Source: Roseiarcus sp036513315 (GTDB taxonomy: Bacteria; Pseudomonadota; Alphaproteobacteria; Rhizobiales; Beijerinckiaceae). From it: 57,702 nt of DNA. Positions 8,537 to 17,482 of the stretch are shown piece by piece. The first letter of the stretch is position 1, and the number at the start of each line of letters is the position of its first letter. Both the position numbers and the translations under genes were made by a program. The notes below the pieces were generated by a model. The model was not told the DNA's origin and did no database searches. It saw only the letters and a list, made by a program, of their open reading frames with translations. The stretch covers positions 1 to 57,702 of the forward strand of contig DATBZF010000083.1 of the NCBI GenBank assembly GCA_036513315.1. The letters run 5' to 3'.

Positions 8537-8881
8537 TCACATCACATGCGAGACGGTCAGCGCCGCAAGCAGCAGGCTGACCAGCAGAATGCTCGTCGAG
8601 GCGGCGAACCAGCGCAGGGTTATCCGATATTCGGTTTCGTCGTCGTCCTCGATCCGCAGCGACCGCCACAATGCAACGAGTTCGAGAACGATGGCGAGCG
8701 TCAGCAGGAGCGCGGCGGCGAACGAGGGGATTGTCCATTCGCCGGGCGCTTCAAAGTTCCAATAGCGCACGAACAGCAGCGAAAAGCCGAGCAGGACGGT
8801 GATCGCCGAAATGATGCCCTGCCGATAGCCGGCAGGCAGCGGCACGCGCCGTCGCGGCTCTTTGGGCGCTTCCGAAGTCAT
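8537..8881 (-). CDS. Small integral membrane protein, unknown function
   Basis: About 114 residues from the ATG at 8881 (MTSEAPKEP); an in-frame start at 8932 would add 17 residues. After a basic N-terminus (RRRVPLPAGYRQG) there are three likely helices: IISAITVLLGFSLLFVRYW, FAAALLLTLAIVLELVALW, and a C-terminal one ending TVSHVM. An acidic patch (EDDDETE) separates helices 2 and 3. It lies 83 bases downstream of the FAD oxidoreductase on the same strand and may be co-transcribed. I do not recognise the family. The ribosome-binding site is weak for both starts. Confidence 0.6.
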   Translation of the reverse strand: MTSEAPKEPRRRVPLPAGYRQGIISAITVLLGFSLLFVRYWNFEAPGEWTIPSFAAALLLTLAIVLELVALWRSLRIEDDDETEYRITLRWFAASTSILLVSLLLAALTVSHVM

Positions 8882-8964
8882 GAGTTCCGCCGCCCCCGCG
8901 CGCCCTGCCGGCGCCTTTGTGGATGCAAGCACGTCGATCCCCGACTTTCAAGCGGCGGACGCCG

Positions 8965-10539
8965 TCACCCCAATGCTTGCGCGACTTGAAATCCCGAACC
9001 GCCGCCAAGGCCGGGGCCGGGATGGGTCGAGGCGCCGATGTGATAGAGGCGCGCGACATGGGTCTTGTGATTGACTGAGCCGGGCAGCGGCCGCCACAGG
9101 AAGAACTGGTCGATGGCGCAAGAGCCGCCATAGGGATCGCCGCCGACGAGATTGACATTCAGGGCTTCCAGATCGGCGGGCGAATAGGCCTTGCGCGTGA
9201 TCACGAGGTCGGCAAATCCCTCGATATGATGGGCGAGCAGCGCCTCGACGCGGTCAGCGAAACGCTCGCGAATCTCAGCGCTCCAGCGCCCATCCGCCGG
9301 CGCGGCGATTTCGCCCGCCGCGTCGCCTTTGATGAAGCGCGGCGCCTCGGGAAGCTGCAGCCACAGGATCGCGGCGCCGTCGGGCGCCCGGCTCGGATCG
9401 AGCGCGGTCGGCTGGCCGACGCAGACGGTTGGTTCGGCCGGCAGCATGCCGCGCTCGGCCTCGTTGGCCGCCTTCGAGACGCCGTCGAGACCAGTGGAGA
9501 GATGCAGCAGCGCGACTTTCGCCAGATCGGGATCGCGCCATTGCGGCGGGCTCCTCAGCGCGTAATGAATCTGCATGTCGCCTTTGCCATAGCGGAAGCC
9601 GGCGACCTGCTCGGCCACTTCCGGCGGCTTCGCGCTCGCCGGCAGCAGGCGTTCGTAGAGCTGGTTCGGCGTCACCGAACAGATGACGCCCTGCCCCGCC
9701 GCGATCTCGGCGCCGTCGGCGAGCCTGACGCCGCATGCGGCGCCCGCGCCGTCGAGCAGGATCGCGGCGACATCCGCCGAGGTTCTGATCTCGCCGCCAT
9801 TGTCCTTGATCAGCCTCTCGAACGCCTGCAGCAGTTTGGCGGCGCCGCCTTTGACGATCGGCGCGCCGGCGGCCTCGAGCGCGAAGGCGACGACCTTGGC
9901 CATCTGGCCGGAATAGGCGCTTTCCGGGCCAAGCCCGCAATGCAGCACCCAGGGCGCAAACAGCGCGCGGAACACGGCTGAGCGATAGCGCTGTTCGAGC
10001 CAGGCGCGGGCAGGCAGCAGCGCCTCACCGAAGAAGGCGGCAAGGTTGCGCGGCCCGCGCGTCCAAGCCTCGCGCGCGACGATCCTCGCCATGCTCCAAG
10101 ACCATAGCGAGCCGCCGAGCAGCGCGAACAGAAAGGGCGCATCGGCGCCGAGCCTGTGCATCTCCGCCCCATAGCGCGCGCCATCGCCCGCCGCCAACGT
10201 ATCGAAGGCGGCGATGTTGCGCGCGCGGTCCATCGTGAAAATCTGATGGCGCCCGTCGGGCAGGAGAACGCCGGTCGGAAACGGCGAATGCGCGAATTCG
10301 AGCCCGCGGGCGGCGAGATCGCCGGCGAGCGCGCCATAGGCGGGCGAAGTGACGAACAGGACGAAAGTCGTCGCCATCACGTCGCAGGTGAACCCCGGCG
10401 CGATTTCCTCGGTGCGGATGCAGCCGCCTATGCGATCGTTGCGCTCCAGCACCAGGACCTTTTTGCCCTTCTTGCCGAGCAGCGCCGCCGCGACCAGCGC
10501 ATTGACGCCGCTGCCCACGATCACATAATCGGCCGTCAT
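8965..10539 (-). CDS. NAD(P)/FAD-dependent oxidoreductase, phytoene desaturase-like (COG1233 type)
   Basis: FAD-binding protein of 524 residues. The N-terminal Rossmann motif is VGSGVNALVAAALL (about 6-20) with the acidic end of beta-2 at VLVLERND and the GGCIRTEE stretch typical of the amine oxidase/phytoene desaturase superfamily. The C-terminal FAD signature is LYHIGASTHPGPGLGG near 500. It resembles the PYROXD2/retinol-saturase-like clade rather than carotenoid enzymes, since no crtB or other carotenoid gene is nearby. It lies between the ior pair and the aryl-CoA ligase and may saturate or desaturate an alicyclic intermediate; that role is inference. Confidence 0.8.
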   Translation of the reverse strand: MTADYVIVGSGVNALVAAALLGKKGKKVLVLERNDRIGGCIRTEEIAPGFTCDVMATTFVLFVTSPAYGALAGDLAARGLEFAHSPFPTGVLLPDGRHQIFTMDRARNIAAFDTLAAGDGARYGAEMHRLGADAPFLFALLGGSLWSWSMARIVAREAWTRGPRNLAAFFGEALLPARAWLEQRYRSAVFRALFAPWVLHCGLGPESAYSGQMAKVVAFALEAAGAPIVKGGAAKLLQAFERLIKDNGGEIRTSADVAAILLDGAGAACGVRLADGAEIAAGQGVICSVTPNQLYERLLPASAKPPEVAEQVAGFRYGKGDMQIHYALRSPPQWRDPDLAKVALLHLSTGLDGVSKAANEAERGMLPAEPTVCVGQPTALDPSRAPDGAAILWLQLPEAPRFIKGDAAGEIAAPADGRWSAEIRERFADRVEALLAHHIEGFADLVITRKAYSPADLEALNVNLVGGDPYGGSCAIDQFFLWRPLPGSVNHKTHVARLYHIGASTHPGPGLGGGSGFQVAQALG

Positions 10540-10620
10540 GCTTTCGCGCCCTCGTCTCGTTGAAACCCCAAGCGATCGTAGACGGGTTAGCGGAAAGCGC
10601 CAATGTGCGCGTCGCCGCCT

Positions 10621-12267
10621 CTATCCCCTGGGCGCCGCCGCCATCGCACGCAACGCAAAGCGCTGCAATTTACCTGACGAAGTCTTGGGCAGCGTACTGA
10701 CGAATTCGATCGCGCGCGGATATTTGTAGGGCGCGATTTCCGCCTTGACATGGTCTTGCAGCGCTTTGGCTAGAGCAGGCGACGGCGCGCCCGCGTCGGC
10801 GCGGAGCACCACATAAGCTTTGACGATCGCGCCGCGCGCTTCGTCGGGCGCGGCGACGACGCCGCATTCGGCGACAGCGGGATGGGTCAGCAACGCCGCT
10901 TCGACTTCGGGGCCGGCGATATTGTAGCCGGCCGAGACGATCATATCGTCGGAGCGCGCGCTGTACCAGAAATAGCCGTCGTCATCGACGAGGAAACTGT
11001 CGCCGGGAAAATTCCAGCCGCCCTGCACATATTTGGTCTGACGCGGATCGGCGAGATAGCGGCAGCCGATCGGGCCGCGCACCGCGAGCCTGCCAATCCG
11101 GTTGGCGGGAAGCTCGCGGCCCTCCTCGTCGACCACCTTCGCCTCGTAGCCCAGCAGCGGCTTGCCAGTGGCGCCGGGGCGAATGTCCGCATCGGGCGCG
11201 CTGATATAGATATGCAGCATTTCGGTGCCGCCGATGCCGTCGATCAGTTTGAGGCCGGTGGCGGCGAACCATTTGTCGAAGGTCGCCTTGTCAAGCGCTT
11301 CTCCCGCTGAAACGCAGCGGCGCAACGAGGAAAGATCATAATCGTCGATCCGCGCCAGCATCGCGCGATAGGAGGTCGGCGCGGTAAAGCAGACCGTCGC
11401 GCCAAAATGCGCGATGGCGCGCGCCAGATCGTCGGGCGCCGTCTTCTCCAGCACGATCGAGACGGCGCCGATGCGCAGCGGAAACAGCAGGATCGCCAGG
11501 CCAAAGGTGAAGGCGAAAGGCGCCGAACCGAGAAACCGGTCGTCCGGGCCTGCCTGAACCACCTGGCGCGCAAAGCCGTCACAGATCGCCAGCATGTCGC
11601 GATGGAAATGCATCGTGCCCTTCGGCTCGCCCGTCGTGCCCGAGGTGAACGCGATCAGGCAGACGTCGGTCGCCGCCGTGTCCGCCGCCTCGAAGTCAGG
11701 GCTTTCGCCGGCGCACAGCGCCTCCAGCGAGTGCGGGCCGCCGTCGCCCCATGCAACGATCCGCTCCAATCCCGGCGCGAGCGCCCGCGCGCCCTCCAAT
11801 TCCTCCGCGAGGCTGTGGTCGCAGAGCGCCAGCGCGATCTTCGCCTTGTTAAGGGGATAAGCGATTTCTCGCGCGCGCAGCAGCGGCATGGTGGCGACGA
11901 CAATGCCGCCGGCTTTCAGCACCGCCAGATAGACGGCGGCCATCGTCACAGTGTTGGCGGCGCGCAGCAGCACCCGATTGCCGGTCTTCAGCCCGAGCTT
12001 GTTGGTGAGGACATTGCAAATGCGATTCACCCGCGTCTGCAACTGGCGATAGGTAAGGCTTTCATCGACGCCGATGATGCAGAGACGGTCGCCCTGTCCC
12101 TCAGTGATCCAGCGGTCGAGCAACGCGGCGACGCAATTCAGCCGCTGGGGATAGCGGAACTCCTCGCGGGTGAAAATCAGGTCGGGCCATTGATCGCGCG
12201 GCGGCAGGTTGTCGCGCGCGAAACTGTCCAAATGGCCGCTCGGAATTTCCGCTTCAACTTCAGCCAT
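10621..12267 (-). CDS. Aryl-CoA ligase, benzoate/2-aminobenzoate-CoA ligase family
   Basis: AMP-forming acyl/aryl-CoA synthetase, 548 residues from the ATG at 12267, which has AGGGAG upstream; the frame is open to 12510 but would run through the MarR gene. Motifs: phosphate-binding loop TSGTTGEPKG near 206, GAP-type motif DGIGGTEMLHIYIS, adenylate motif YWYSARSDDMIVSAGYNIAGPEVE, and catalytic lysine in KTSSGK near 530. It is closest in character to benzoate- and 2-aminobenzoate-CoA ligases. The downstream-operon partners (bifunctional aryl-CoA monooxygenase/reductase, RidA-like protein) favour 2-aminobenzoate. It diverges from a MarR regulator with a palindrome between them, so induction by substrate or its CoA ester is likely. 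Confidence 0.85.
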   Translation of the reverse strand: MAEVEAEIPSGHLDSFARDNLPPRDQWPDLIFTREEFRYPQRLNCVAALLDRWITEGQGDRLCIIGVDESLTYRQLQTRVNRICNVLTNKLGLKTGNRVLLRAANTVTMAAVYLAVLKAGGIVVATMPLLRAREIAYPLNKAKIALALCDHSLAEELEGARALAPGLERIVAWGDGGPHSLEALCAGESPDFEAADTAATDVCLIAFTSGTTGEPKGTMHFHRDMLAICDGFARQVVQAGPDDRFLGSAPFAFTFGLAILLFPLRIGAVSIVLEKTAPDDLARAIAHFGATVCFTAPTSYRAMLARIDDYDLSSLRRCVSAGEALDKATFDKWFAATGLKLIDGIGGTEMLHIYISAPDADIRPGATGKPLLGYEAKVVDEEGRELPANRIGRLAVRGPIGCRYLADPRQTKYVQGGWNFPGDSFLVDDDGYFWYSARSDDMIVSAGYNIAGPEVEAALLTHPAVAECGVVAAPDEARGAIVKAYVVLRADAGAPSPALAKALQDHVKAEIAPYKYPRAIEFVSTLPKTSSGKLQRFALRAMAAAPRG

Positions 12268-12319
12268 GCAAAGGCTCCCTGGAGAAGGCGCGGGCCGACG
12301 CGCCGAGATGCAACGAGAC

Positions 12320-12337
12320 TGAATATTTGAGTATTCA
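12320..12337. promoter_or_regulatory. Candidate MarR operator between the ligase and regulator genes
   Basis: TGAATA-TTTGAG-TATTCA, a perfect 6-base inverted repeat with a 6-base spacer, lies in the 148-base divergent intergenic region, 53 bases from the ligase start and 79 from the marR start. Shifted by seven bases, TTGA-GTAT-TCAA (12327-12338) is an alternative dyad with the half-site common in MarR-family operators. No clear -35/-10 pair is visible around it. Binding is inferred from position and symmetry only. Confidence 0.5.
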
Positions 12338-12415
12338 ACTATTGCGCGGTAAAAGAAAGGCCGCACCGGCGATTCCTCGCCTCCAATTCGTCTCCTGTCT
12401 GGAGCAGAACATTCG

Positions 12416-12952
12416 ATGGCTACAGAGGCGTCACGCAAGAGGCCGCCGCGGGCGGGGACAAAGAAATCGAGCGCGCCAGGACCGGTCCCCTCCGAGGCCC
12501 CGCGCGCCAATCATCTGGAGATACGGATCTGGCTGCGGCTGCTTGCCTGCGCCAACCGAATCGAAACCGCCTTGCAGCGCAGGATCGTCAGCGCCTTCGG
12601 CATTTCTCTGGCGCGTTTCGATCTGCTCGCCCAGCTCGAACGCGCCGGCGGCGTGCTGACGATGACCGACGCCTCCAAGCGCATGATGGTGACCAATGGC
12701 GCCGTCACCGGCCTCGTCGATCGCCTCGCCCAGGAGAGATTCGTCATACGCGAGCCGCATCCGAAGGACCGCCGCACCATCTTCGTCCGCCTGACCGAGG
12801 AGGGACGCGGCCGCTTCCTGGCGATGGCGCGCGAGCACGAAAGCTGGACGGTCGCGCTGCTCTCCGGCCTTGAGGCGGAGGGCAAGAAGCAACTCCTCGC
12901 CAATCTCGACGCGCTGAAACGCCAACTCGATGGCGTTGAACCGGAATCATAG
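12416..12952 (+). CDS. MarR-family transcriptional regulator
   Basis: Winged-helix regulator of 178 residues with a basic, proline-rich N-terminal tail of about 35 residues. The DNA-binding region is seen as LTMTDASKRMMVTNGAVTGLVDRLAQERFV (helix-turn-helix, about 78-108) followed by the wing REPHPKDRRTIFVRLTEEG. Dimerisation helices flank it. It diverges from the aryl-CoA ligase gene and precedes the Liv transporter. MarR proteins in aromatic-CoA clusters usually repress until an aryl-CoA binds, so it probably controls the ligase and perhaps the operon at 18.9 kb. The upstream GGAG is 11 bases from the ATG, a little far. Confidence 0.88.
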   Translation: MATEASRKRPPRAGTKKSSAPGPVPSEAPRANHLEIRIWLRLLACANRIETALQRRIVSAFGISLARFDLLAQLERAGGVLTMTDASKRMMVTNGAVTGLVDRLAQERFVIREPHPKDRRTIFVRLTEEGRGRFLAMAREHESWTVALLSGLEAEGKKQLLANLDALKRQLDGVEPES

Positions 12953-12960
12953 CGCGTCAA

Positions 12961-13128
12961 GTCGGTCGCCATAGCTCCCCCCGCCAAGGCCTCGCCGCCG
13001 CGGCGGCCGAACAGGACATCAGCGCGCTCGTCGATTATCTCGCCGCGCGCCCGAAGGACGGACCGCCGAAAGTTGGTACCCTGATTTCGGAAATTCGCTG
13101 GACAATCGAGGCCGCCGCCATATGGTGA
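12961..13128 (+). pseudogene. Possible gene remnant without a start codon
   Basis: Most of the gap between marR and the binding-protein gene (12953-13174) is an open stretch that reads like protein in one plus frame (for example QDISALVDYLAARPKDGPPK, then a tryptophan-rich end) and stops at TGA 13126-13128. There is no start codon or ribosome-binding site for it. It may be the 3' remnant of a lost gene, or chance openness of GC-rich DNA. No promoter is obvious before the transporter genes. Confidence 0.2.
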
Positions 13129-13174
13129 GGTGACGGCGATCGCTCGAAAAACGAGGCCGACCAGGGAGGACGCG

Positions 13175-14410
13175 ATGAAAACAGGGATAGCCGGCTTTGT
13201 GCTGGCGGCCAGCCTAATAGCCGCTCCGGCTTTCGCCGAAGACACGATAAAAATCGCCTATATCGATCCGCTGTCGGGCGGCGGCGCCTCGATCGGCGAA
13301 GTCGGGTTGAAGACGTTCAAATATCTCGCCGACGAGATCAACGCCGCGGGCGGCCTGAACGGCAAGAAGGTCGAGATCGTGCCCCTCGACAACAAGACCA
13401 ATCCGCAGGAAAGCCTGATCCAGGCGCAGAAGGCGGCCGATCAGGGCATCCATTTCATCACCCAGGGCAACGGCTCGTCCGTGGGCGCGGCTTTGTCCGA
13501 CTGGGTGACCAAATATAACGATCGCAACCCCGGCAAGGAGATGCTGTATCTCAATTACGCGGCGGTCGATCCCATCCTCACCAATGATAAATGCTCCTAT
13601 TGGCATTTCCGCTGGGACGCCAATTCCGACATTAAAATGGCCGCGCTGACCACCTTCATGAAGGGGCGGCCCAATATCAAGAAGGTCTATCTCATCAACC
13701 AGGATTATTCTTTCGGCCAATCGGTCCACAAACAGGCGCGCGCCATGCTGGCGGAGAAACGTCCCGACATCGAGATCGTCGGCGACGAATTGCATCCGCT
13801 GCTGAAGGTCACCGATTTCGCGCCCTATGTCGCCAAGATCAAGGCGTCCGGCGCCGATACCGTGATCACCGGCAATTGGGGGCAGGACATCGCACTCCTG
13901 TTGAAAGCAGCCGCCGATGCGGGCCTGCAGACCGACTGGTACACCTATTACGCGGGCGGCGCCGGCGGCCCGACCGCGATCAAGCAGACGGGCCTTGCCC
14001 ATCGCGTGTTCCAGATCAATGAAGGTCTGCCCAATTCCGCGCCTGAAGCAGCGCAGAAATGGGAGACCGACTTTCGCGCCAAGGAGGGCGTCAGCCTCTT
14101 CTATCCGCGCGCTGTGAACGAGATGCGCATGCTCGCCAAAGCGATCACGGCGGCCAAATCGGACGACGCCAAAGTCGTCGCCGCCCAACTCGATGGGATG
14201 AAGGTTGAAGCCTTCGACGGCGGCGACGCTTCGATGCGCAAGGACGATCACCAGCTCTTCCAGGACATCTATATCGGCAGTTTCGGCCCGCTCGACCCCG
14301 GCGCGAAATTCGACGAGGAAGGCACCGGTTGGGGATGGAAGAGCATCGGCGTGGTCAAGGGCGCCGACACGATGCTGCCGACGACCTGCAAGATGGATCA
14401 TCCCTCGTAA
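13175..14410 (+). CDS. Branched-chain amino acid-type ABC transporter substrate-binding protein (LivK family)
   Basis: Periplasmic binding protein of 411 residues. The start at 13175 follows AGGGAGGA and gives a clean signal peptide (MKTGIAGFVLAASLIAAPAFA) cleaved before EDTIKIAYIDPLSG. The body is type-I periplasmic-binding fold (Peripla_BP_6), with YLADEINAAGGLNGKKVE early on and the hinge region near YDPILTNDKCSYW. This family binds amino acids but is also common in aromatic-acid uptake. It is first in a set of five genes that make a full importer. Given the aromatic genes on both sides, an aryl carboxylate such as anthranilate is a reasonable substrate guess. Confidence 0.88.
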   Translation: MKTGIAGFVLAASLIAAPAFAEDTIKIAYIDPLSGGGASIGEVGLKTFKYLADEINAAGGLNGKKVEIVPLDNKTNPQESLIQAQKAADQGIHFITQGNGSSVGAALSDWVTKYNDRNPGKEMLYLNYAAVDPILTNDKCSYWHFRWDANSDIKMAALTTFMKGRPNIKKVYLINQDYSFGQSVHKQARAMLAEKRPDIEIVGDELHPLLKVTDFAPYVAKIKASGADTVITGNWGQDIALLLKAAADAGLQTDWYTYYAGGAGGPTAIKQTGLAHRVFQINEGLPNSAPEAAQKWETDFRAKEGVSLFYPRAVNEMRMLAKAITAAKSDDAKVVAAQLDGMKVEAFDGGDASMRKDDHQLFQDIYIGSFGPLDPGAKFDEEGTGWGWKSIGVVKGADTMLPTTCKMDHPS

Positions 14411-14544
14411 CGATCGGGTCAGGCCCACGCGAGCCGTCGTCTCGGGGCTGGCGCGCATTTTGCGCCCAGCCCAGTCGCGGCGGCCGCCAAAGCGTCCTGA
14501 GCGTCGATCCTCACGCGCAGAAACTCCTCCGGGTCGTCGATCCC

Positions 14545-15480
14545 ATGCTCCAGCTCATCACCTTCTCGACGCTCAATGGCGTGCTCTACGGCATGCTGCT
14601 GTTCATGATGGCGAGCGGGCTCACGCTGATTTTCAGCATGATGGGCGTGCTCAATTTCGCCCATGCCGGCTTCTACATGCTCGGCGCCTATTTCGGCTTC
14701 GAGATCAGCCGCCATATCGGCTTCTGGCCGGGCTTCGTCGTCGCGCCGCTGCTGGTCGGCGCGCTCGGCGCGCTTGTCGAGCGCTACGGCCTGCGGCGCG
14801 TGCACCGGTTCGGCCATGTCTCCGAACTGCTGTTCACTTTCGGCCTCGCCTTCGTCATCGAAGAGCTGGTGCAAATCTTCTGGGGCAAGCTGCCGGTCGA
14901 CTACCGCATTCCGCCGGCGCTCGATTTCGTCGCATTCCGGCTGTTCGACACGACCTATCCCGCCTATCGCATGTTCATGCTGCTGACCGCGGTGGCGATG
15001 TTCGCCTTCCTGCTCACCATCCTGACACGCACGCGGGTCGGCCTCATCATCCAGGCGGCGCTGACCCATCCCAACATGGTGGCGATGCTCGGCCATGACG
15101 TGCCGAAAATATTCATGGTCGTGTTCGGCGTCGGCGCCGCCCTCGCCGGGCTGGCGGGCGTCATCGCCGGCCCCGCGCTGGTGACGCAGCCGGGCATGGC
15201 GAACCTGCTCGGGCCCATTCTGTTCGTCGTCATCATCGTCGGCGGCCTCGGCTCGCTGACGGGGGCTTTCGTCGCCTCGCTGCTGATCGGAATTATCCAG
15301 ACTTTCGCGGTGGCGATGAACACTTCCTTCGCGCAATTGTTCGGCCCGAACGCGCCGCCATTCCTGGGCGATCTCTGGCAGGTGACGATCGCCCAGCTTG
15401 CGCCGGTCATCCCCTATCTCCTGCTGGTGCTGATGCTGATCTTCCGTCCGACCGGCCTGATGGGCACGCGTGAATCATGA
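14545..15480 (+). CDS. ABC transporter permease, LivH family
   Basis: Inner-membrane permease of 311 residues. The ATG at 14545 gives the typical LivH N-terminus (MLQLITFSTLNGVLYGMLLF); the open frame upstream belongs to other sequence. Features: GLTLIFSMMGVLNFAHAGFYMLGAY near 30-55, which is characteristic of LivH, and the EAA-like region around 180-200 (ALTHPNMVAMLGHDV). About eight helices. Its stop overlaps the LivM start (ATGA). It lies 134 bases after the binding-protein gene; no terminator or promoter is evident between them. Confidence 0.88.
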   Translation: MLQLITFSTLNGVLYGMLLFMMASGLTLIFSMMGVLNFAHAGFYMLGAYFGFEISRHIGFWPGFVVAPLLVGALGALVERYGLRRVHRFGHVSELLFTFGLAFVIEELVQIFWGKLPVDYRIPPALDFVAFRLFDTTYPAYRMFMLLTAVAMFAFLLTILTRTRVGLIIQAALTHPNMVAMLGHDVPKIFMVVFGVGAALAGLAGVIAGPALVTQPGMANLLGPILFVVIIVGGLGSLTGAFVASLLIGIIQTFAVAMNTSFAQLFGPNAPPFLGDLWQVTIAQLAPVIPYLLLVLMLIFRPTGLMGTRES

Positions 15481-16736
15481 CGGCGAATGCGCGCTTCCTG
15501 TTGCCCTGGCTGCTGACGGCGCTGGCGTTCGTATTGGCTCCAAAAATCTTCTCATCCGGCCTATCGCTGACGATGATGAGCCTGATGGGCGTGATGATCA
15601 TCTTCGCGCTGTCCTACAATATGCTGCTCGGACAGACCGGCCTTTTGTCTTTCGGCCACGCCGTCTATTTCGGCCTCGGCGGCTTTGTCGCGATCCATGC
15701 GATGAATGCCGCCATCCGCGCCAAATTCGACCTGCCCGCCCCTTTCATCCCGCTCGTCGGCGGCCTGGCCGGGCTCGCCTTCGGCTTCCTGTTCGGCCTT
15801 GTCTCGACAAAAAGGGCGGGCATCGTCTTTTCGATGATCTCGCTCGGCCTCGGCGAACTCGTGTCTTCGAGCTCGTTCATCCTGCGCACGTTCTTCGGCG
15901 GCGAGGAGGGCATCGCCACCAATCGCACCAAAATGACGCCGTTCCTCGGCTATAAATTCGGCCCGCAGATCGAGGTCTATTACCTCGTCGCCGCCTGGTG
16001 CTTCGTCTGCATAGTGGCGATCTATGCGCTGACGCGCACGCCGTTCGGGCGGATGTGCAATGCGGTGCGCGAAAATCCCGACCGCGCCGAATTCATCGGC
16101 TATTCCCCGCGCATGCTCCGCTTCATCGCTTTCTGCTTCGCCGCCTTTTTCGCCGGAATCGCTGGCGCGCTGGCGGCGATCAATTTCGAGATCATGAACG
16201 CCCAACAACTCGGCGCGCAGCAATCCGGCCTGGTGCTGCTGATGACCTATGTCGGCGGAATCGGATATTTCTGCGGCCCGATCATCGGTGCGGTGATCAT
16301 CACCTTTTTGCAGGTCATGCTGTCCGACGTCACCGAGGCCTGGCAGCTCTATTTCGGCTTGCTGTTCATGGGCGTCGTGCTTTATTCGCCAGGCGGCCTC
16401 GCCGGCTGGGCGATGCTGCATGCGCAGGCTTTGCGGCGCGGCGAAGCCTGGCGCCTGGCGCCCTCCTATGCGCTCGTCGCGCCCGCCATCGCCGCGGGCC
16501 TGGTTGGCGCGATTGCGATGATCGAGATGGCGATACGCTTCTTTCAACAGGAGCCCGGCGACGGCGCTGTGCTGCGCTTCGCCGGCCTCAATCTCGACGC
16601 CAATGCGCCGGCCTCCTGGATTGCGGCGCTCGCCCTATTGGCGGCGGGCGTCGCTAGCGGCCGCCTGCTCTGGCCGCGTGTCAACGACGCCTGGGGCGCA
16701 GTCAATCTCCATCTGCGCGGAAAGGCGGAGGCATGA
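15477..16736 (+). CDS. ABC transporter permease, LivM family
   Basis: Second permease, 419 residues, about 80-100 longer than a minimal LivM owing to a C-terminal extension with further hydrophobic segments (residues ~340-400). Typical LivM sequence: YNMLLGQTGLLSFGHAVYFGLGGF near 45-68, and the conserved loop FGRMCNAVRENPDRAEFIGY near 190. Overlaps both neighbours by 4 bases, so translation is coupled. It pairs with the LivH-like protein to form the channel. Confidence 0.88.
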   Translation: MTANARFLLPWLLTALAFVLAPKIFSSGLSLTMMSLMGVMIIFALSYNMLLGQTGLLSFGHAVYFGLGGFVAIHAMNAAIRAKFDLPAPFIPLVGGLAGLAFGFLFGLVSTKRAGIVFSMISLGLGELVSSSSFILRTFFGGEEGIATNRTKMTPFLGYKFGPQIEVYYLVAAWCFVCIVAIYALTRTPFGRMCNAVRENPDRAEFIGYSPRMLRFIAFCFAAFFAGIAGALAAINFEIMNAQQLGAQQSGLVLLMTYVGGIGYFCGPIIGAVIITFLQVMLSDVTEAWQLYFGLLFMGVVLYSPGGLAGWAMLHAQALRRGEAWRLAPSYALVAPAIAAGLVGAIAMIEMAIRFFQQEPGDGAVLRFAGLNLDANAPASWIAALALLAAGVASGRLLWPRVNDAWGAVNLHLRGKAEA

Positions 16737-17482
16737 GCGCGGCTCTTTCGCTGCATGACTTGCGCAAGACTTTCGGCGTGACGCCGATCATCCGCGGCGT
16801 GTCGCTCGAAATCGCCCCCGGCGAACGCCACGCCATCATCGGTCCCAACGGCGCCGGCAAGACGACTTTGTTCCATCTCATCAGCGGGCGCTTCAAGCCG
16901 ACCTCCGGCGAGGTGCGGCTCAAGGGCGAGCGCATCAGCGGACTTTGTCCCTATGAAATCAACCGTCGCGGCCTGTCGCGCAGCTTCCAGGTCACCAACA
17001 TCTTTCCAAAATTATCGGTCTACGAAAACCTGCGCTGCGCCGCATTATGGTCGCTCGGCCATAAATATGCGTTCTGGACCGGCATCGACCGTTTGCGCGA
17101 TGTCGGCGAGCGCGCCGATGAACTGATGGAGCGCATCGGCCTCAGCGCGCGGCGCGACGTGCAGGCCGGCGTTCTGACCTATGCCGAACAACGCGCATTG
17201 GAAATCGGCGTCACCATCGGCGGCGACGCTGAAGTGATCCTGCTCGACGAGCCGACCGCGGGCATGAGCAAGACCGAGACCGAACAGGCGGTGGCGCTGA
17301 TCCGCAAGGTCACACAGGGCAAGACGCTGGTGATGGTCGAACACGACATGAGCGTCGTCTTCGGTCTGGCCGACCGCATATCGGTGCTGGTCTACGGCCA
17401 GGTGATCGCCAGCGATGCGCCCGAATGCATACGCCGGAACGAAGCGGTGCGAGAAGCCTATCTCGGACAGGCGGGCCATTGA
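16733..17482 (+). CDS. ABC transporter ATP-binding protein, LivG family
   Basis: Nucleotide-binding subunit of 249 residues. Walker A GPNGAGKTT (about 38-46), Q-loop RSFQVTNIFPKLSVYENL, signature LTYAEQRALEI (a LivG variant of LSGGQ), Walker B VILLDEPTAGMSKTET and H-loop VEHDMSVVFGLADRI. Complete and of normal length. It overlaps LivM upstream by 4 bases and LivF downstream by 1 base. Forms the ATPase heterodimer with LivF, and here must supply the fully canonical Walker A site, because LivF has an altered one. Confidence 0.9.
   Translation: MSAALSLHDLRKTFGVTPIIRGVSLEIAPGERHAIIGPNGAGKTTLFHLISGRFKPTSGEVRLKGERISGLCPYEINRRGLSRSFQVTNIFPKLSVYENLRCAALWSLGHKYAFWTGIDRLRDVGERADELMERIGLSARRDVQAGVLTYAEQRALEIGVTIGGDAEVILLDEPTAGMSKTETEQAVALIRKVTQGKTLVMVEHDMSVVFGLADRISVLVYGQVIASDAPECIRRNEAVREAYLGQAGH

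Noticed and set aside
12268..12510. N-terminal extension of the aryl-CoA ligase to 12510
   Set aside because: Would overlap the divergent marR gene and the operator; the ATG at 12267 has a proper AGGGAG site.
14419..15336. Long minus-strand open frame opposite livH (also similar long frames opposite glmS, recG, opgH and others)
   Set aside because: Rich in D, R, H, E and Q without motifs, the mirror image of GC-rich coding sequence on the other strand; the plus-strand genes have full motifs.
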